In this document: piece after piece, positions 1 to 8,553 of the stretch
Numbering within the stretch: position 1 is the stretch's first letter
Layout: every line of letters starts with the position of its first letter
Assembly (NCBI GenBank): GCA_041390025.1
Contig: JAWKQR010000026.1
Location: 13,683 to 77,682, forward strand
Direction: 5' to 3'
Source: JBFFMO01 sp041390025
GTDB taxonomy: Bacteria; Myxococcota_A; Bradymonadia; Bradymonadales; Bradymonadaceae
Length of the DNA stretch: 64,000 nucleotides
Translations under genes and position numbers: made by a program
Notes under the pieces: generated by a model
Databases searched by the model: none
What the model saw: only the letters and a program-made list of their open reading frames with translations
Told to the model about the DNA's origin: nothing

Positions 1-246
1 TGCCAAGGGTTCGTGATCGCGCTTTGCGCCGCGGCTGGGAAGCTTAGCGACCAGGTTCGCTTGTGGATCCAACGTCGTCGTTGCCCCAAGGTGTTCGAAA
101 AACTTCGCAAGCTCCCGGGCGAGGTGCGCTTGTCCAGGCGTGCTCGGAATCGTGTCTGAGTTCTCGTCGCTGCTGCTGTCGATGGCGACGACAAACTGCA
201 AATGTTCCAGCGACTTTTGGGCAATTTCTTGGGGCGAGAACTTCAT
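1..246 (-). CDS. pepT: Peptidase T-like M20 aminopeptidase, N-terminal fragment
   Basis: Only the first 82 codons are inside the window; the gene runs off the left edge. Translation from the ATG whose complement is at 244-246 starts MKFSPQEIAQKSLEHLQF and continues with VAIDSSSDENSDTIPSTPGQ and later NLVAKLPS. This order (a FLRYVAIDTxS-like strand, PST-x-GQ, then N-x-VAKLP) is the start of the PepT/M20B family, zinc tripeptide aminopeptidases of the cytoplasm. The zinc ligands lie beyond the edge. An AAGG ribosome-binding site lies about 9 nt upstream of the ATG. The gene diverges from the glycosyltransferase at 400. The family call rests on the N-terminus alone. Confidence 0.72.
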   Translation of the reverse strand, partial: MKFSPQEIAQKSLEHLQFVVAIDSSSDENSDTIPSTPGQAHLARELAKFFEHLGATTTLDPQANLVAKLPSRGAKRDHEPLA

Positions 247-399
247 GGGGGACACCTTGATGGCAAACGACGTTCTGGGAGTGACACATGTGGCCGTGGT
301 GGCCATCTGCAGATCGCGCGCAAGATAGCAGACGCTTTGCCGCCTGCATACGCTTGCCCCGTGCGCTGCATTGTCATATCAAGACCGACATTTGGCTGG

Positions 400-2136
400 A
401 TGTGCATGTCGAACCTCGTAAAAATCCTGCTTGGAATCGCATTGCTTGCGAGTTTCTTTGGTTTGTCGCAGACCGACCCTGGGATCTTTATCGGGTTCTT
501 TCCCACGTGGACCAACAGCACCACAGGCGAGCTTTACGTCTGGCTGGCCATTCCCTTTTTGATTTTTCCCGCCTTCGCGTTGCTCGCCGACGCGTTCTCT
601 CAACCGATTTCGGCCATTCAGGATTCGCTGAGCCATCTGGTTTCGACGCTGGCGAAGTATCCGCGACGGGTGTTCGTGACAGCGTTCGGGCTCGCGTTGA
701 CAGGCCTAGGGCTTGGCAACCACTTCATCTTGCATGGTTTTCCCGTCACCGACGACGAATGGGGCGCGCGCTACGGCGGGCAGCTGCTCGCGATGGGCAA
801 ACTCGCCGAGGCAAAACCGGCCTATTTCAAGGCCATGCCCGAACTGTTCTTGTACGAACACGGCGGCAAGATCACGTCGTTTGATTGGCTGGGCGCCCAG
901 ATTCCATGGGCCATCGGTGAATTGTTGCACGTCCCAAATCTACCCTTTGTGGCGTTGTCCGCGATCACCGTCACGGCGGTAGCGGCCACCGTCTGGCATC
1001 GTCTCGGACCTCAATGGGGTGTTTTGGCCGGTGTGATGTTTCTGGCGTCCCCGATGGCCCTGTCGTTGTCGATGACCACGCACACCCACGTGGTTTCGCG
1101 GGCGTTCATCGCGTGCACGCTCATGGTGCTGGACCGCTATTGGGACGAGTTTGATGGCTTGACCTTGCCGGCGCTCGCGGGCGTGTGCGGTGGACTGGGC
1201 TGGATGGCACGCCCCATCGAAGTGACGATGATCCTTGGGCCGCTGACACTGCTGTTTGGCTACCGCGCCTGGCAGCTGCGCCGTTGGACGGGATTCGCCA
1301 CGTATTTGGGAGTTGGGGCGGTTTTTGTCGGCCTTTTCACAGGGCATTCGTATGCGGTCACCGGAACGCTGCTTCCGGCGCGGCTCGCGCCCAACGACAT
1401 GGCGCCTTGGACTGACCATCACAAGCCGCCGCTCGCGTTTTTGAAATCAATCCCCATCCTCAAAAACCGGCTCGGCGAGAACATCAGTTACAACGCGTTC
1501 ATGCTCACGATTTGGGTGCTTGGGCCATTGGCGTTCTTTTTCGCGTGGATCGGCACCGGACGCAACGCGTTTGCAAAGGCGCTCGCCTGGGGCGTCGTCG
1601 CGGCCCTTGCCGTGGGTTTGTTGCACGAGGACTACGGCCTACACATCGTGGGCCCCATTCACTATTCCGAGTGCGTGGTCCCGCTAATTCTTTTGGTCGT
1701 GTTCGGGGTTCACCGTACGCATCGGTGGGTCCTTGAACATCAGATATCTCTACTCCAATGGCGCACACTAGTTGTGGCACTCATCGCGTCAAACATCTTC
1801 TTTGGTGCGGTGCATCTGGACGCGCTGAAGCGACAAGCAGACATTCATCAGCGCGTTTACCGCTTTTTCGACGATCCAAAATTCGATAACAGTGTGATTC
1901 TTGCGCGCACGTACGCCGACCACTGGAAGTCGTTTCCGGCGTCGGCTGCGCGGGGTTCGTTTGTGTTCTCGTGGCGTCGCATTGACCCAAGAGGCAGCCG
2001 AGTGATGATTTTCCACTACACCAACCGCGACCCGGTGACGTTGAAGGCGCTCAAGGACGCGTTCCCCGACCGAAAGTTTTACGAGCTGCGGACCAAACGC
2101 CAAGCGCCTTACATTCAGGCGGTGGACTTCAAATGA
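400..2136 (+). CDS. GT39/PMT-type membrane glycosyltransferase
   Basis: Integral membrane protein of 578 aa with about ten hydrophobic segments. A periplasmic loop near residue 115 carries VTDDEWGARYGGQLL, which matches the DE-x-Y loop of ArnT/PMT-like glycosyltransferases that use polyprenyl-phosphate sugars. It probably transfers a sugar to a lipid or glycan on the outer face of the inner membrane. Two ATGs (400 and 406) are plausible starts; the open frame reaches further upstream, but a hydrophobic N-terminus begins only here and no strong ribosome-binding site decides it. Its stop overlaps the GT2 start in ATGA, so the two are translationally coupled. The sugar is not identifiable. Confidence 0.75.
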   Translation: MCMSNLVKILLGIALLASFFGLSQTDPGIFIGFFPTWTNSTTGELYVWLAIPFLIFPAFALLADAFSQPISAIQDSLSHLVSTLAKYPRRVFVTAFGLALTGLGLGNHFILHGFPVTDDEWGARYGGQLLAMGKLAEAKPAYFKAMPELFLYEHGGKITSFDWLGAQIPWAIGELLHVPNLPFVALSAITVTAVAATVWHRLGPQWGVLAGVMFLASPMALSLSMTTHTHVVSRAFIACTLMVLDRYWDEFDGLTLPALAGVCGGLGWMARPIEVTMILGPLTLLFGYRAWQLRRWTGFATYLGVGAVFVGLFTGHSYAVTGTLLPARLAPNDMAPWTDHHKPPLAFLKSIPILKNRLGENISYNAFMLTIWVLGPLAFFFAWIGTGRNAFAKALAWGVVAALAVGLLHEDYGLHIVGPIHYSECVVPLILLVVFGVHRTHRWVLEHQISLLQWRTLVVALIASNIFFGAVHLDALKRQADIHQRVYRFFDDPKFDNSVILARTYADHWKSFPASAARGSFVFSWRRIDPRGSRVMIFHYTNRDPVTLKALKDAFPDRKFYELRTKRQAPYIQAVDFK

Positions 2137-3053
2137 ATCTCTCTGTCGTCATCCCTGTGTACGGAAGCGAAGCGATCTTGCCGGACTTGGCCAAACGCCT
2201 TGCTGCGGTGTTGCCCGACATCGCGACCGAGTTTGAGGTCATTTTGGTGTGTGATGACAGCCCCGATGATGCTTGGACCGTCATTCAGGGCCTGCGCGAG
2301 ACTTACCCGTGGATCGTCGGCATTCGGTTGACGCGCAACTTTGGGCAGCACAGCGCATTGTTGTGTGGGATTCGACGGGCGAAGTTCGAGGTCGTGTGCA
2401 CCATGGACGATGACCTGCAGCACGCGCCCGAGTCGATCGCGACATTGTTGGACCGCCTGGTCCCCGGCGTCGATGTGGTTTACGGCCCTCCAAAGAACGA
2501 GAAACACGGTGTGTTCCGGGACATGGCCAGCCGGGTGACCAAGCTCGTGCTCCAATCGGCGATGGGCGCCGAGACCGCACGCAGCGTCAGCGCGTTCCGC
2601 GTGTTTCGCACCGACCTGCGGCGAGCGTTCAAACAGTTTCACGGCCCACAGCCAAACCTCGATGTGTTGTTGACGTGGGGCACGCGACGTTTTGCGGTTC
2701 AGCCCATCGAACACCACGAGCGCGCCGCCGGCGTGTCGAATTACACGTTCCGTGCGCTGGTGCGCCATGCCATGAACATGATGACCGGTTTCAGCACGCT
2801 GCCGCTTCAAATCGCGAGCTTTTTGGGCTTTGCGTGCACCGGCTTGGGCGTGCTGATTTTGATTTGGGTGGGTGGTCGTTACATCCTTCAGGGCAGTCCG
2901 GTGCCGGGCTTTCCGTTTCTGGCATCGGCCATCGCCATTTTCAGTGGCGCGCAGCTTTTTGCGCTTGGCATCATGGGCGAGTACCTCGCTCGGATGCACT
3001 TCCGCATGATGGATCGTCCCACCTACGTCGAGTCGGAACGCGATGGTGATTGA
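2133..3053 (+). CDS. GT2 glycosyltransferase with C-terminal membrane helices (DPM/ArnC/GtrB type)
   Basis: 306 aa. The N-terminal GT-A domain begins NLSVVIPVYGSE and carries ILVCDDSPDD and the metal-binding TMDDDLQH (a DxD-like cluster). Two transmembrane helices follow near residues 230-290, with a short cytoplasmic tail. This architecture belongs to polyprenyl-phosphate glycosyltransferases such as DPM1, ArnC and GtrB, which load a sugar onto undecaprenyl phosphate on the cytoplasmic side. That fits the upstream GT39 enzyme, which would use such a donor on the other side of the membrane. It overlaps the previous gene by 4 nt and the next by 11 nt, so it sits inside a tight operon. Confidence 0.85.
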   Translation: MNLSVVIPVYGSEAILPDLAKRLAAVLPDIATEFEVILVCDDSPDDAWTVIQGLRETYPWIVGIRLTRNFGQHSALLCGIRRAKFEVVCTMDDDLQHAPESIATLLDRLVPGVDVVYGPPKNEKHGVFRDMASRVTKLVLQSAMGAETARSVSAFRVFRTDLRRAFKQFHGPQPNLDVLLTWGTRRFAVQPIEHHERAAGVSNYTFRALVRHAMNMMTGFSTLPLQIASFLGFACTGLGVLILIWVGGRYILQGSPVPGFPFLASAIAIFSGAQLFALGIMGEYLARMHFRMMDRPTYVESERDGD

Positions 3054-3741
3054 GCCGCTTGATTGGGATTCCAACTACTTTGGACGCAGGGTTGCGCGTG
3101 TTGTGGAATCCACGACCGATGCGAAACGCTGGACGGAAATCGAGGCTGCTGCGCGCGACCTCGGCATCGAGTGCCTGTATTTTCTGGCCGACATTTCCGA
3201 CCGCGCGACACAAGACGTTGTGCAATCCAAACAGCTGCGACTCGTCGACACGCGGCTTGAGTTCGCGGCTGCGAAACTGACCGCAGCCACGTCGAGTCCC
3301 CATGTCCGCCAAGCGACCCAAGCCGACATTGATGCTTTGGGTCCTTTGGCACGGCAGAGCCACATTGATTCACGGTTTTTCTTCGACCCCAACTTCCCCA
3401 AAGACACCTGCGAAGCGTTTTACCAGACGTGGCTTCAAAACAGCTTCAACGGCTTTGCCGACGAGGTTCTGGTGTTCTGCGACGATCAACCGCACGGTTA
3501 CGTGACGTTGCATCGACGCGACGCGTATGGACAGATCGGCATCATCGCCGTGGCTGAAACCGCGCGAGGGCGCGGCGTTGGCCGTGCATTGGTGGAAGCC
3601 GCGCACAATCAGTATCTTCAATGGGGGTTGGATTCGGCGCATGTTGTGACGCAGCTGCGGAATATACAGGCTCAACGACTGTATCAATCCAACGGATACC
3701 GCGTCGTTAGCGCGAGTCACTGGTACCATCACTGGCTGTAG
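3043..3741 (+). CDS. wecD: TDP-4-amino-4,6-dideoxygalactose N-acetyltransferase (WecD-like GNAT)
   Basis: 232 aa. The N-terminal half opens IEPLDWDSNYFG, the WecD/FdtC-type LxWDSxFFG signature. The C-terminal half is a GNAT fold with the acetyl-CoA loop ARGRGVGRALVEAA near residue 180. Other WecD-like features are SRFFFDPNFP, YQTWLQNSFNGFADEVLV and the terminal HWYHHWL. WecD acetylates TDP-Fuc4N to TDP-Fuc4NAc. The enzyme that makes its substrate, WecE, is encoded at 5866-7005, which supports the assignment strongly. The start overlaps the GT2 gene by 11 nt. Confidence 0.8.
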   Translation: MVIEPLDWDSNYFGRRVARVVESTTDAKRWTEIEAAARDLGIECLYFLADISDRATQDVVQSKQLRLVDTRLEFAAAKLTAATSSPHVRQATQADIDALGPLARQSHIDSRFFFDPNFPKDTCEAFYQTWLQNSFNGFADEVLVFCDDQPHGYVTLHRRDAYGQIGIIAVAETARGRGVGRALVEAAHNQYLQWGLDSAHVVTQLRNIQAQRLYQSNGYRVVSASHWYHHWL

Positions 3742-3743
3742 TT

Positions 3744-5879
3744 ATGAGAATCAAACACAGGTCCGGCGCGGTGTTTTGCGTAGCCTGGGGAATTCTTTGG
3801 GCCATGTCGGAGGGTGCGTTTCGTGCGTCCAACGGTGAGAGCGCCTTCCTCATCTTGTCGAGCGTGGCAGCTTCGTTTCCGCTGATCCTAGGGCTGTTGG
3901 GCGTGGGCATGTTTTGGGATCGATTCTGGGCTGGACGGGTTTCGGCGTGGCAGCGGGATCCGTCTTTCCTGCAATACGTTTGGGTCGGCGGCTTTACCGC
4001 GTTTGCGACGTTGTCGCTCTGGGCTGCGGGGAATTTTGCGCTCACGATGTTGATCAATCCACAGATTCAGCAGCCGTATTTTGAGTCCGCGCTGGGCGCG
4101 CTCGTCTCGGTGGGACTGTTTGTGGGCATTGCCTTCTTGGCTCCTATCATTGTTGGGATTGCCCAAAAGATCGCGCACTTCGTTTTACGGCGGCGGCTGA
4201 ATTCCGGGCGTTGGAAACGCGTCTTGGGCGTTGTCATGCTCGCCGTCGTCGCCGCTGCGTTGTTGGCGATTCAGCGCGTCGACGTGCTTCAACGACTGCC
4301 ATGGGTGTACGTGGTTGGGCCTGTCGTCGGGTTTGGATTGGCCGTTGTCGGCGCCAAACTCTGGCGCCCCAAAACACCTCAACCGTTTTGGGTGGTGTTT
4401 GGCGCCGCGATCCTACACCTGGGCTTGATGGTCTTGCCGTCCAGCATGGCGTATGTGCGCCAAGAAATCAGTGCTGACCCTTCGTACGCGGCTGTTCAGG
4501 TCCGCGTCCTGCTCAAAATCACCGACTTCGACCAAGACGGTGAGTCTGCACTTTACGCTGGGTCGGACTGCGCGGGCTTCGACGCAAACCGATCCACCAA
4601 GGCGTTTGATGTGCCCGACAACGGCATCGACGAAGACTGCGATGGTGTCGACGCCTCGTCTGCAAACTGGCCCAAAACCGGCGTGAATTTCGTCGAACAT
4701 CCAGCGCCGGAAAAACTGCCGCATATCCTTATCGTGACGACCGATGCGTTGTCTTACACACACACGAATTTGGGCGGTTATGCCCAAAATGTCACCCCTC
4801 GGCTCAAGGAATTCGCGGACGAGAGTGTGTCGTTCACACGCGCTTATTCAAACGCGCCCACGACGTACATGTCACTTCCCATTATCCAAACAGGGCTACC
4901 CTACACGGACCTGAAGGTGACACGCGGCCGCAAGAACGGCGATTACCCCTTCGGTTTAGACAAGGACACACCCACACTGGCGGCGCAGCTCAAGAAGCTT
5001 GGTTACCACACGATTTTTGTGCCCGGGCACGGCTATTTCCTTGACACCAATTTTGAGGGCATCGCCACAGGGTTTGACCAGGTCGAGACCGACGCGCCTT
5101 CGGGATTCGCGCATTCGGCCGGACGGGTAACATCGCGTGTGATCGAACGGTTACGCGATGCGACCCAGCCCACGTTCATTTGGGTTCACTATTTTGACCA
5201 TCATGAGCCCTACCTGCGCAGTCGGACGTCAAAGGCGTTCCCTGTTCCCCCAGGACCACTTGGCACAAAGGTGAGCAACTACGACAGCGAGGTCGAAGCG
5301 ACGGACCGTGAGTGGGGCCGATTGTTTAATTTTGTGCGGAAAAACCCCGACGATTACATCGTCGTTTTCACATCGGATCACGGCGAATCTTTTGATGAAC
5401 TTCACCGCATCAAACCGCACAGCCACTGCATCCGTACCAGCGAAACTCATGTGCCTTTGGTGTTCCACGTGCCCGGGCAGAAGCCGGGCCAGATCGATGG
5501 TTTGGCTGCACACATGGACATCGCGCCAACACTCCTGAATTTGCTGGGGGTTAAGCCACCTGAGGCGATGGCCGGTGAGTCGCTGGTGCCTTCGATCTTC
5601 AGGGGCGAGAAACCCCAAAAGGGCGCGATTTTTCAGTCGTACTACGACCCACGTCGCACCGACCCCAAAACCGCCTTCATGCAATATGGTGCCGTGGACG
5701 AAAACTATCTGTATTTCAGGGATCTCGACAACTCAGTGACAGCGGTTTTTGATGCCAACGACCCGCTGCAAAAGAACCCAGTCCAAGACGCGTCAAAAGC
5801 GCAAAATCTCAAACAATTTGCCGAGCACACCTACCACGGCCAAACCCAAAACCCCAAAGGCCTGTTCAATCGAAAGTAG
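3744..5879 (+). CDS. Membrane-anchored sulfatase-fold (LtaS/phosphotransferase-like) enzyme with MopE-type metal-binding insert
   Basis: 711 aa. About five or six membrane helices fill residues 1-240. A short periplasmic segment (260-303) then carries DFDQDG and DNGIDEDCDGVD, resembling the Cys/Asp-rich MopE putative metal-binding motif. A sulfatase-family domain starts near residue 325. Metal-binding D334 lies in IVTTDALSY, and VFTSDHGESF is the second metal-site motif. The nucleophile position in NAPTTYMSLPIIQTGL is Thr374, not the Cys/Ser needed for formylglycine, so true sulfatase activity is unlikely. Thr at this place is typical of phosphoglycerol and phosphoethanolamine transferases. 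It starts 2 nt after wecD and its 3' end overlaps wecE by 14 nt, convergently. Substrate unknown. Confidence 0.78.
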   Translation: MRIKHRSGAVFCVAWGILWAMSEGAFRASNGESAFLILSSVAASFPLILGLLGVGMFWDRFWAGRVSAWQRDPSFLQYVWVGGFTAFATLSLWAAGNFALTMLINPQIQQPYFESALGALVSVGLFVGIAFLAPIIVGIAQKIAHFVLRRRLNSGRWKRVLGVVMLAVVAAALLAIQRVDVLQRLPWVYVVGPVVGFGLAVVGAKLWRPKTPQPFWVVFGAAILHLGLMVLPSSMAYVRQEISADPSYAAVQVRVLLKITDFDQDGESALYAGSDCAGFDANRSTKAFDVPDNGIDEDCDGVDASSANWPKTGVNFVEHPAPEKLPHILIVTTDALSYTHTNLGGYAQNVTPRLKEFADESVSFTRAYSNAPTTYMSLPIIQTGLPYTDLKVTRGRKNGDYPFGLDKDTPTLAAQLKKLGYHTIFVPGHGYFLDTNFEGIATGFDQVETDAPSGFAHSAGRVTSRVIERLRDATQPTFIWVHYFDHHEPYLRSRTSKAFPVPPGPLGTKVSNYDSEVEATDREWGRLFNFVRKNPDDYIVVFTSDHGESFDELHRIKPHSHCIRTSETHVPLVFHVPGQKPGQIDGLAAHMDIAPTLLNLLGVKPPEAMAGESLVPSIFRGEKPQKGAIFQSYYDPRRTDPKTAFMQYGAVDENYLYFRDLDNSVTAVFDANDPLQKNPVQDASKAQNLKQFAEHTYHGQTQNPKGLFNRK

Positions 5880-7005
5880 TTTCTAGGATGGCGGACACGA
5901 CGCGGTCGTTTTCGTCGTCGGTCATGTTGAAAAAGACCGGAAGACGTACCAACCGGTCCGCCACGTCTTCGGTGACGGGGCATTGGCCATCAAACCCGCC
6001 AAACTTCCGCCCCATCGGCGCCAAGTGCAGCGGCTGATAGTGGAATACGGTCATGACGCCCTTGGCTTTGAGCTTGTCGATGAACTCGCTGCGGGCCGCC
6101 AAGTTCGGGAGCAGCAGGTAGTACAAGTGGAACGTGTGCTCGCATCCTTCGGGGATGGTAGGCTGGACGATCTCGTTGGCGGCGGCCCATGCCTCAAGTT
6201 CGGTGTGGTAGCGCTCCCAGATCGTCTTGCGACGCGCCTGAATCCGCTCGCGCGCCTCAAGCTGACCTAACAATATTGCGGCGAGCAGGTCGGACGGCAA
6301 GTAGCTCGACCCATGGTCGCACCATGTGTACTTGTCGACCTGGCCCCGAAAGAACTGAGACCGGTTGGTGCCTTTTTCGCGGATGATTTCAGCGCGCGTG
6401 ATGTATTGCGGGTCATTGACCAGAATGGCGCCACCTTCACCGCAGGAAAAGTTCTTGGTTTCGTGGAAGCTGAGCGCGCCCATTTCGGCCATCGTCCCAA
6501 GCGTTTTCCCTCGGTATTTGCCAAAAAGAGCGTGAGCCGCATCCTCGACAACCGGCAGGTTGTGTTTCTTAGCGATGCGCAAAATCTCGTCCATTTCGCA
6601 GGCTACACCGGCGTAGTGGACCACCAAGATGACCTTGGTCCGTGGCGTGATGGCGGCCTCAAGCAAGGTTTCGTCGATGTTGAGCGTGTCGGGACGCACA
6701 TCCACAAAAACAGGCTTTGCGCCACGAATCGCGTACGAGGTGGCTGTGGACGTAAACGTAAACGACGGGACGATGAACTCGTCGCCTGGCCCGATGTTGA
6801 GCAGCAGCGCGGTCATTTCGAGGGCGTGAGTGCACGACGTCGTCAGCAACGCGCGCGGTACCCCGAGCTCCTTTTGAAGCAGGTCCGAGCACCGTTTGGT
6901 AAACGGTCCATCGCCCGAGATCTGTCCAAACTGAAACGCTTCTTCGGCGTACGTGAACTCGGTGCCCACCCGGGGGGGACGATTAAAAGGAATTTGATTG
7001 CTCAT
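5866..7005 (-). CDS. wecE: TDP-4-keto-6-deoxy-D-glucose 4-aminotransferase (WecE/RffA)
   Basis: 379 aa PLP-dependent DegT/DnrJ/EryC1/StrS aminotransferase, about the family's usual length. It matches enterobacterial WecE block by block: IPFNRPPRVGTE, GDGPFTKRC, LLTTSCTHALEM, FVDVRPDTLNIDETLLEAAI, HYAGVACEMD, and IIREKGTNRSQFFRGQVDKY. The PLP lysine is K184 in SFHETKNFS. The enzyme makes TDP-Fuc4N by transferring an amino group from glutamate. It is convergent with the wecD strand, whereas in enteric bacteria the two genes are collinear. The 52-aa gene 7067-7225 and then flgE lie upstream on the same strand. Confidence 0.92.
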   Translation of the reverse strand: MSNQIPFNRPPRVGTEFTYAEEAFQFGQISGDGPFTKRCSDLLQKELGVPRALLTTSCTHALEMTALLLNIGPGDEFIVPSFTFTSTATSYAIRGAKPVFVDVRPDTLNIDETLLEAAITPRTKVILVVHYAGVACEMDEILRIAKKHNLPVVEDAAHALFGKYRGKTLGTMAEMGALSFHETKNFSCGEGGAILVNDPQYITRAEIIREKGTNRSQFFRGQVDKYTWCDHGSSYLPSDLLAAILLGQLEARERIQARRKTIWERYHTELEAWAAANEIVQPTIPEGCEHTFHLYYLLLPNLAARSEFIDKLKAKGVMTVFHYQPLHLAPMGRKFGGFDGQCPVTEDVADRLVRLPVFFNMTDDENDRVVSAILETTFD

Positions 7006-7066
7006 GATTCACCCGTCAGGTCGGCGGCTACTATGCCCCTGACAGGGTTCTCAAGCAAGATGCACG

Positions 7067-7225
7067 CTATTTGTCGGCTTTCTTGGCCCTTTGGCGCGCG
7101 ACGACGCGGTCGATGTTGATGTCTCGCAGCACCTGCCAGTCGCTAGGATCGATCTCCATCACGAGGCGCACCCGCATGGTGCGTTGTTTGCGTGCTGGGC
7201 GAAAATAAAGCTCTGTGTTGGCCAT
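7067..7225 (-). CDS. Small basic protein, 52 aa, unknown function
   Basis: ATG at 7223-7225 (complement), with a clear AGGAG ribosome-binding site 7 nt upstream, opens a 52-codon frame. It starts MANTELYFRPARKQRTMRVR, continues LVMEIDPSDWQVLRDINIDR, and ends RAKKADK. It is strongly basic at both ends with an acidic centre and has no membrane helix. It lies 56 nt after flgE on the same strand, the place where many flagellar operons carry flbD, but I see no FlbD resemblance. The good ribosome-binding site and a plausible protein composition support a real gene; the function is not recognisable. Confidence 0.6.
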   Translation of the reverse strand: MANTELYFRPARKQRTMRVRLVMEIDPSDWQVLRDINIDRVVARQRAKKADK

Positions 7226-7281
7226 TTGAACTCCTGGGCAGAGGGAACCGAGGGCGTCATCGGCCCATCAAGGGTCAAACT

Positions 7282-8526
7282 TTAGCGCTTGAGTCCCATC
7301 ACCTCTTGGAGCATCTGGTCACCGGTCGAGATCGTACGTGAATTCGCCTGATACCCGCGTTGTGCAGCGATCATTTTTACGAATTCATGCGCGAGATCGA
7401 CGTTCGACGCTTCGAGCGCCCCCGAGACAATGCCGCCGCGTCCGCCCGTGCCGGCTTGCCCAACCATTGGGTCACCGCTCTGGGGGGTCTGCCGGTAGAG
7501 ATTTCCGCCGATGCGCTCCATCTCTTGGGGCGCTTCAAACTTGGCGATCGCGACCTGGCCCAGTGTTTGTTCTTGTCCGTTGGAAAAGACACCCACAATT
7601 TCACCGTCGGTATTGATGCGCAGGTCGCGGATGTCACCGGCGGCGTATCCGTCCTGCGACACGCGGCGCTGTGTGTTCGCACCGGAATACTGAGTCGTCT
7701 TATCAAACGTAAACGCCACATCTTGTGGCTGGGTCGCACCCACGGGCTGAAACGTCACCGCCCCTGGCGTGTGGGCTGTGAGCTCACCGTCGGTCGAGAA
7801 ATCGAGCGTGCCGGTGGTGATCTCCTCGGGTGTGCCCGCGGTGCCGCCGGAAACAGCAGCTCCATCAACCAGCGCATGGTACTCCCACGCGTTGTCCGCG
7901 GTCTTGCGGTAGTACACCTCGACCTCGATGGGATTGCCCAGCGAGTCGTACATCGTCGTGGTCGTCGAATAATTGCTGGTCGCGACCGGATTGGCGGGAT
8001 CCCACGGGTCCGTGAGCACTTCCGCGCTGGAGTCGAGGTTGAGCTCAAGCTCGACACCCGTGGTCGCATTGGGTGGGGCCGTCAATTGCCCCACTTGCAG
8101 GTCGCCGACCTTGCTCGTGACGTCCCCGTTTGCGTCGACCTGATAGCCTTGCAGCTTAAGCCCTTGGGGTGAGGTGATAAAGCCGTTCTGGTCGATGCCG
8201 AATTCACCCGCGCGTGAGTAGAAATTGGCCTGTTGGCCGTCAACCTGCCCGCTGACGACAAAAAAGCCATTGCCGGCGATGGCCATGTCGGTCACTTGCC
8301 CCGTCGATTCGAGCGCGCCTTGGTCAAACAACTGCTGCACGCTGCCTGGGCCCACGCCGTCTCCGATGCCGAGCATCGTGTTGCCGATGACGTCCGAGAA
8401 ATTCATCCGACCGGCCTTGAAGCCCGTCGTATTCACGTTGGCGATGTTGTCTCCGATGAGGGACATCGCTTTTCCGTTGGCGTTGAGTCCGCTCAGGCCC
8501 GTGTTCATCGACTTCATAATACTCAT
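7282..8526 (-). CDS. flgE: Flagellar hook protein FlgE
   Basis: 414 aa, a usual FlgE length. It assembles outside the cell into the hook that joins rod and filament. The N-terminal rod/hook signature is MNTGLSGLNANGKAMSLIGD then NIANVNTTGFKAGRMNFSD. The central domains carry TDMAIAGNGFFVVSG, and the C-terminus ends in VDLAHEFVKMIAAQRGYQANS with the terminal heptad helix. A GGAG site lies about 9 nt before the ATG; Met4 is a possible alternative. It follows flgD by 27 nt in the flgB-to-flgE operon. Confidence 0.95.
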   Translation of the reverse strand: MSIMKSMNTGLSGLNANGKAMSLIGDNIANVNTTGFKAGRMNFSDVIGNTMLGIGDGVGPGSVQQLFDQGALESTGQVTDMAIAGNGFFVVSGQVDGQQANFYSRAGEFGIDQNGFITSPQGLKLQGYQVDANGDVTSKVGDLQVGQLTAPPNATTGVELELNLDSSAEVLTDPWDPANPVATSNYSTTTTMYDSLGNPIEVEVYYRKTADNAWEYHALVDGAAVSGGTAGTPEEITTGTLDFSTDGELTAHTPGAVTFQPVGATQPQDVAFTFDKTTQYSGANTQRRVSQDGYAAGDIRDLRINTDGEIVGVFSNGQEQTLGQVAIAKFEAPQEMERIGGNLYRQTPQSGDPMVGQAGTGGRGGIVSGALEASNVDLAHEFVKMIAAQRGYQANSRTISTGDQMLQEVMGLKR

Positions 8527-8553
8527 GGCGCTCTCCGTACGTTTTTTTGTGAA

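Noticed and set aside
44..349. 101-codon frame on - at the left edge
   Set aside because: It is out of frame with the peptidase T fragment on the same strand, which has family motifs and a ribosome-binding site.
2115..3074. Open frame of 319 codons on - opposite the GT2 gene
   Set aside because: The + strand protein has clear GT2 motifs; the antisense product is Ala/His/Arg-rich with no domain.
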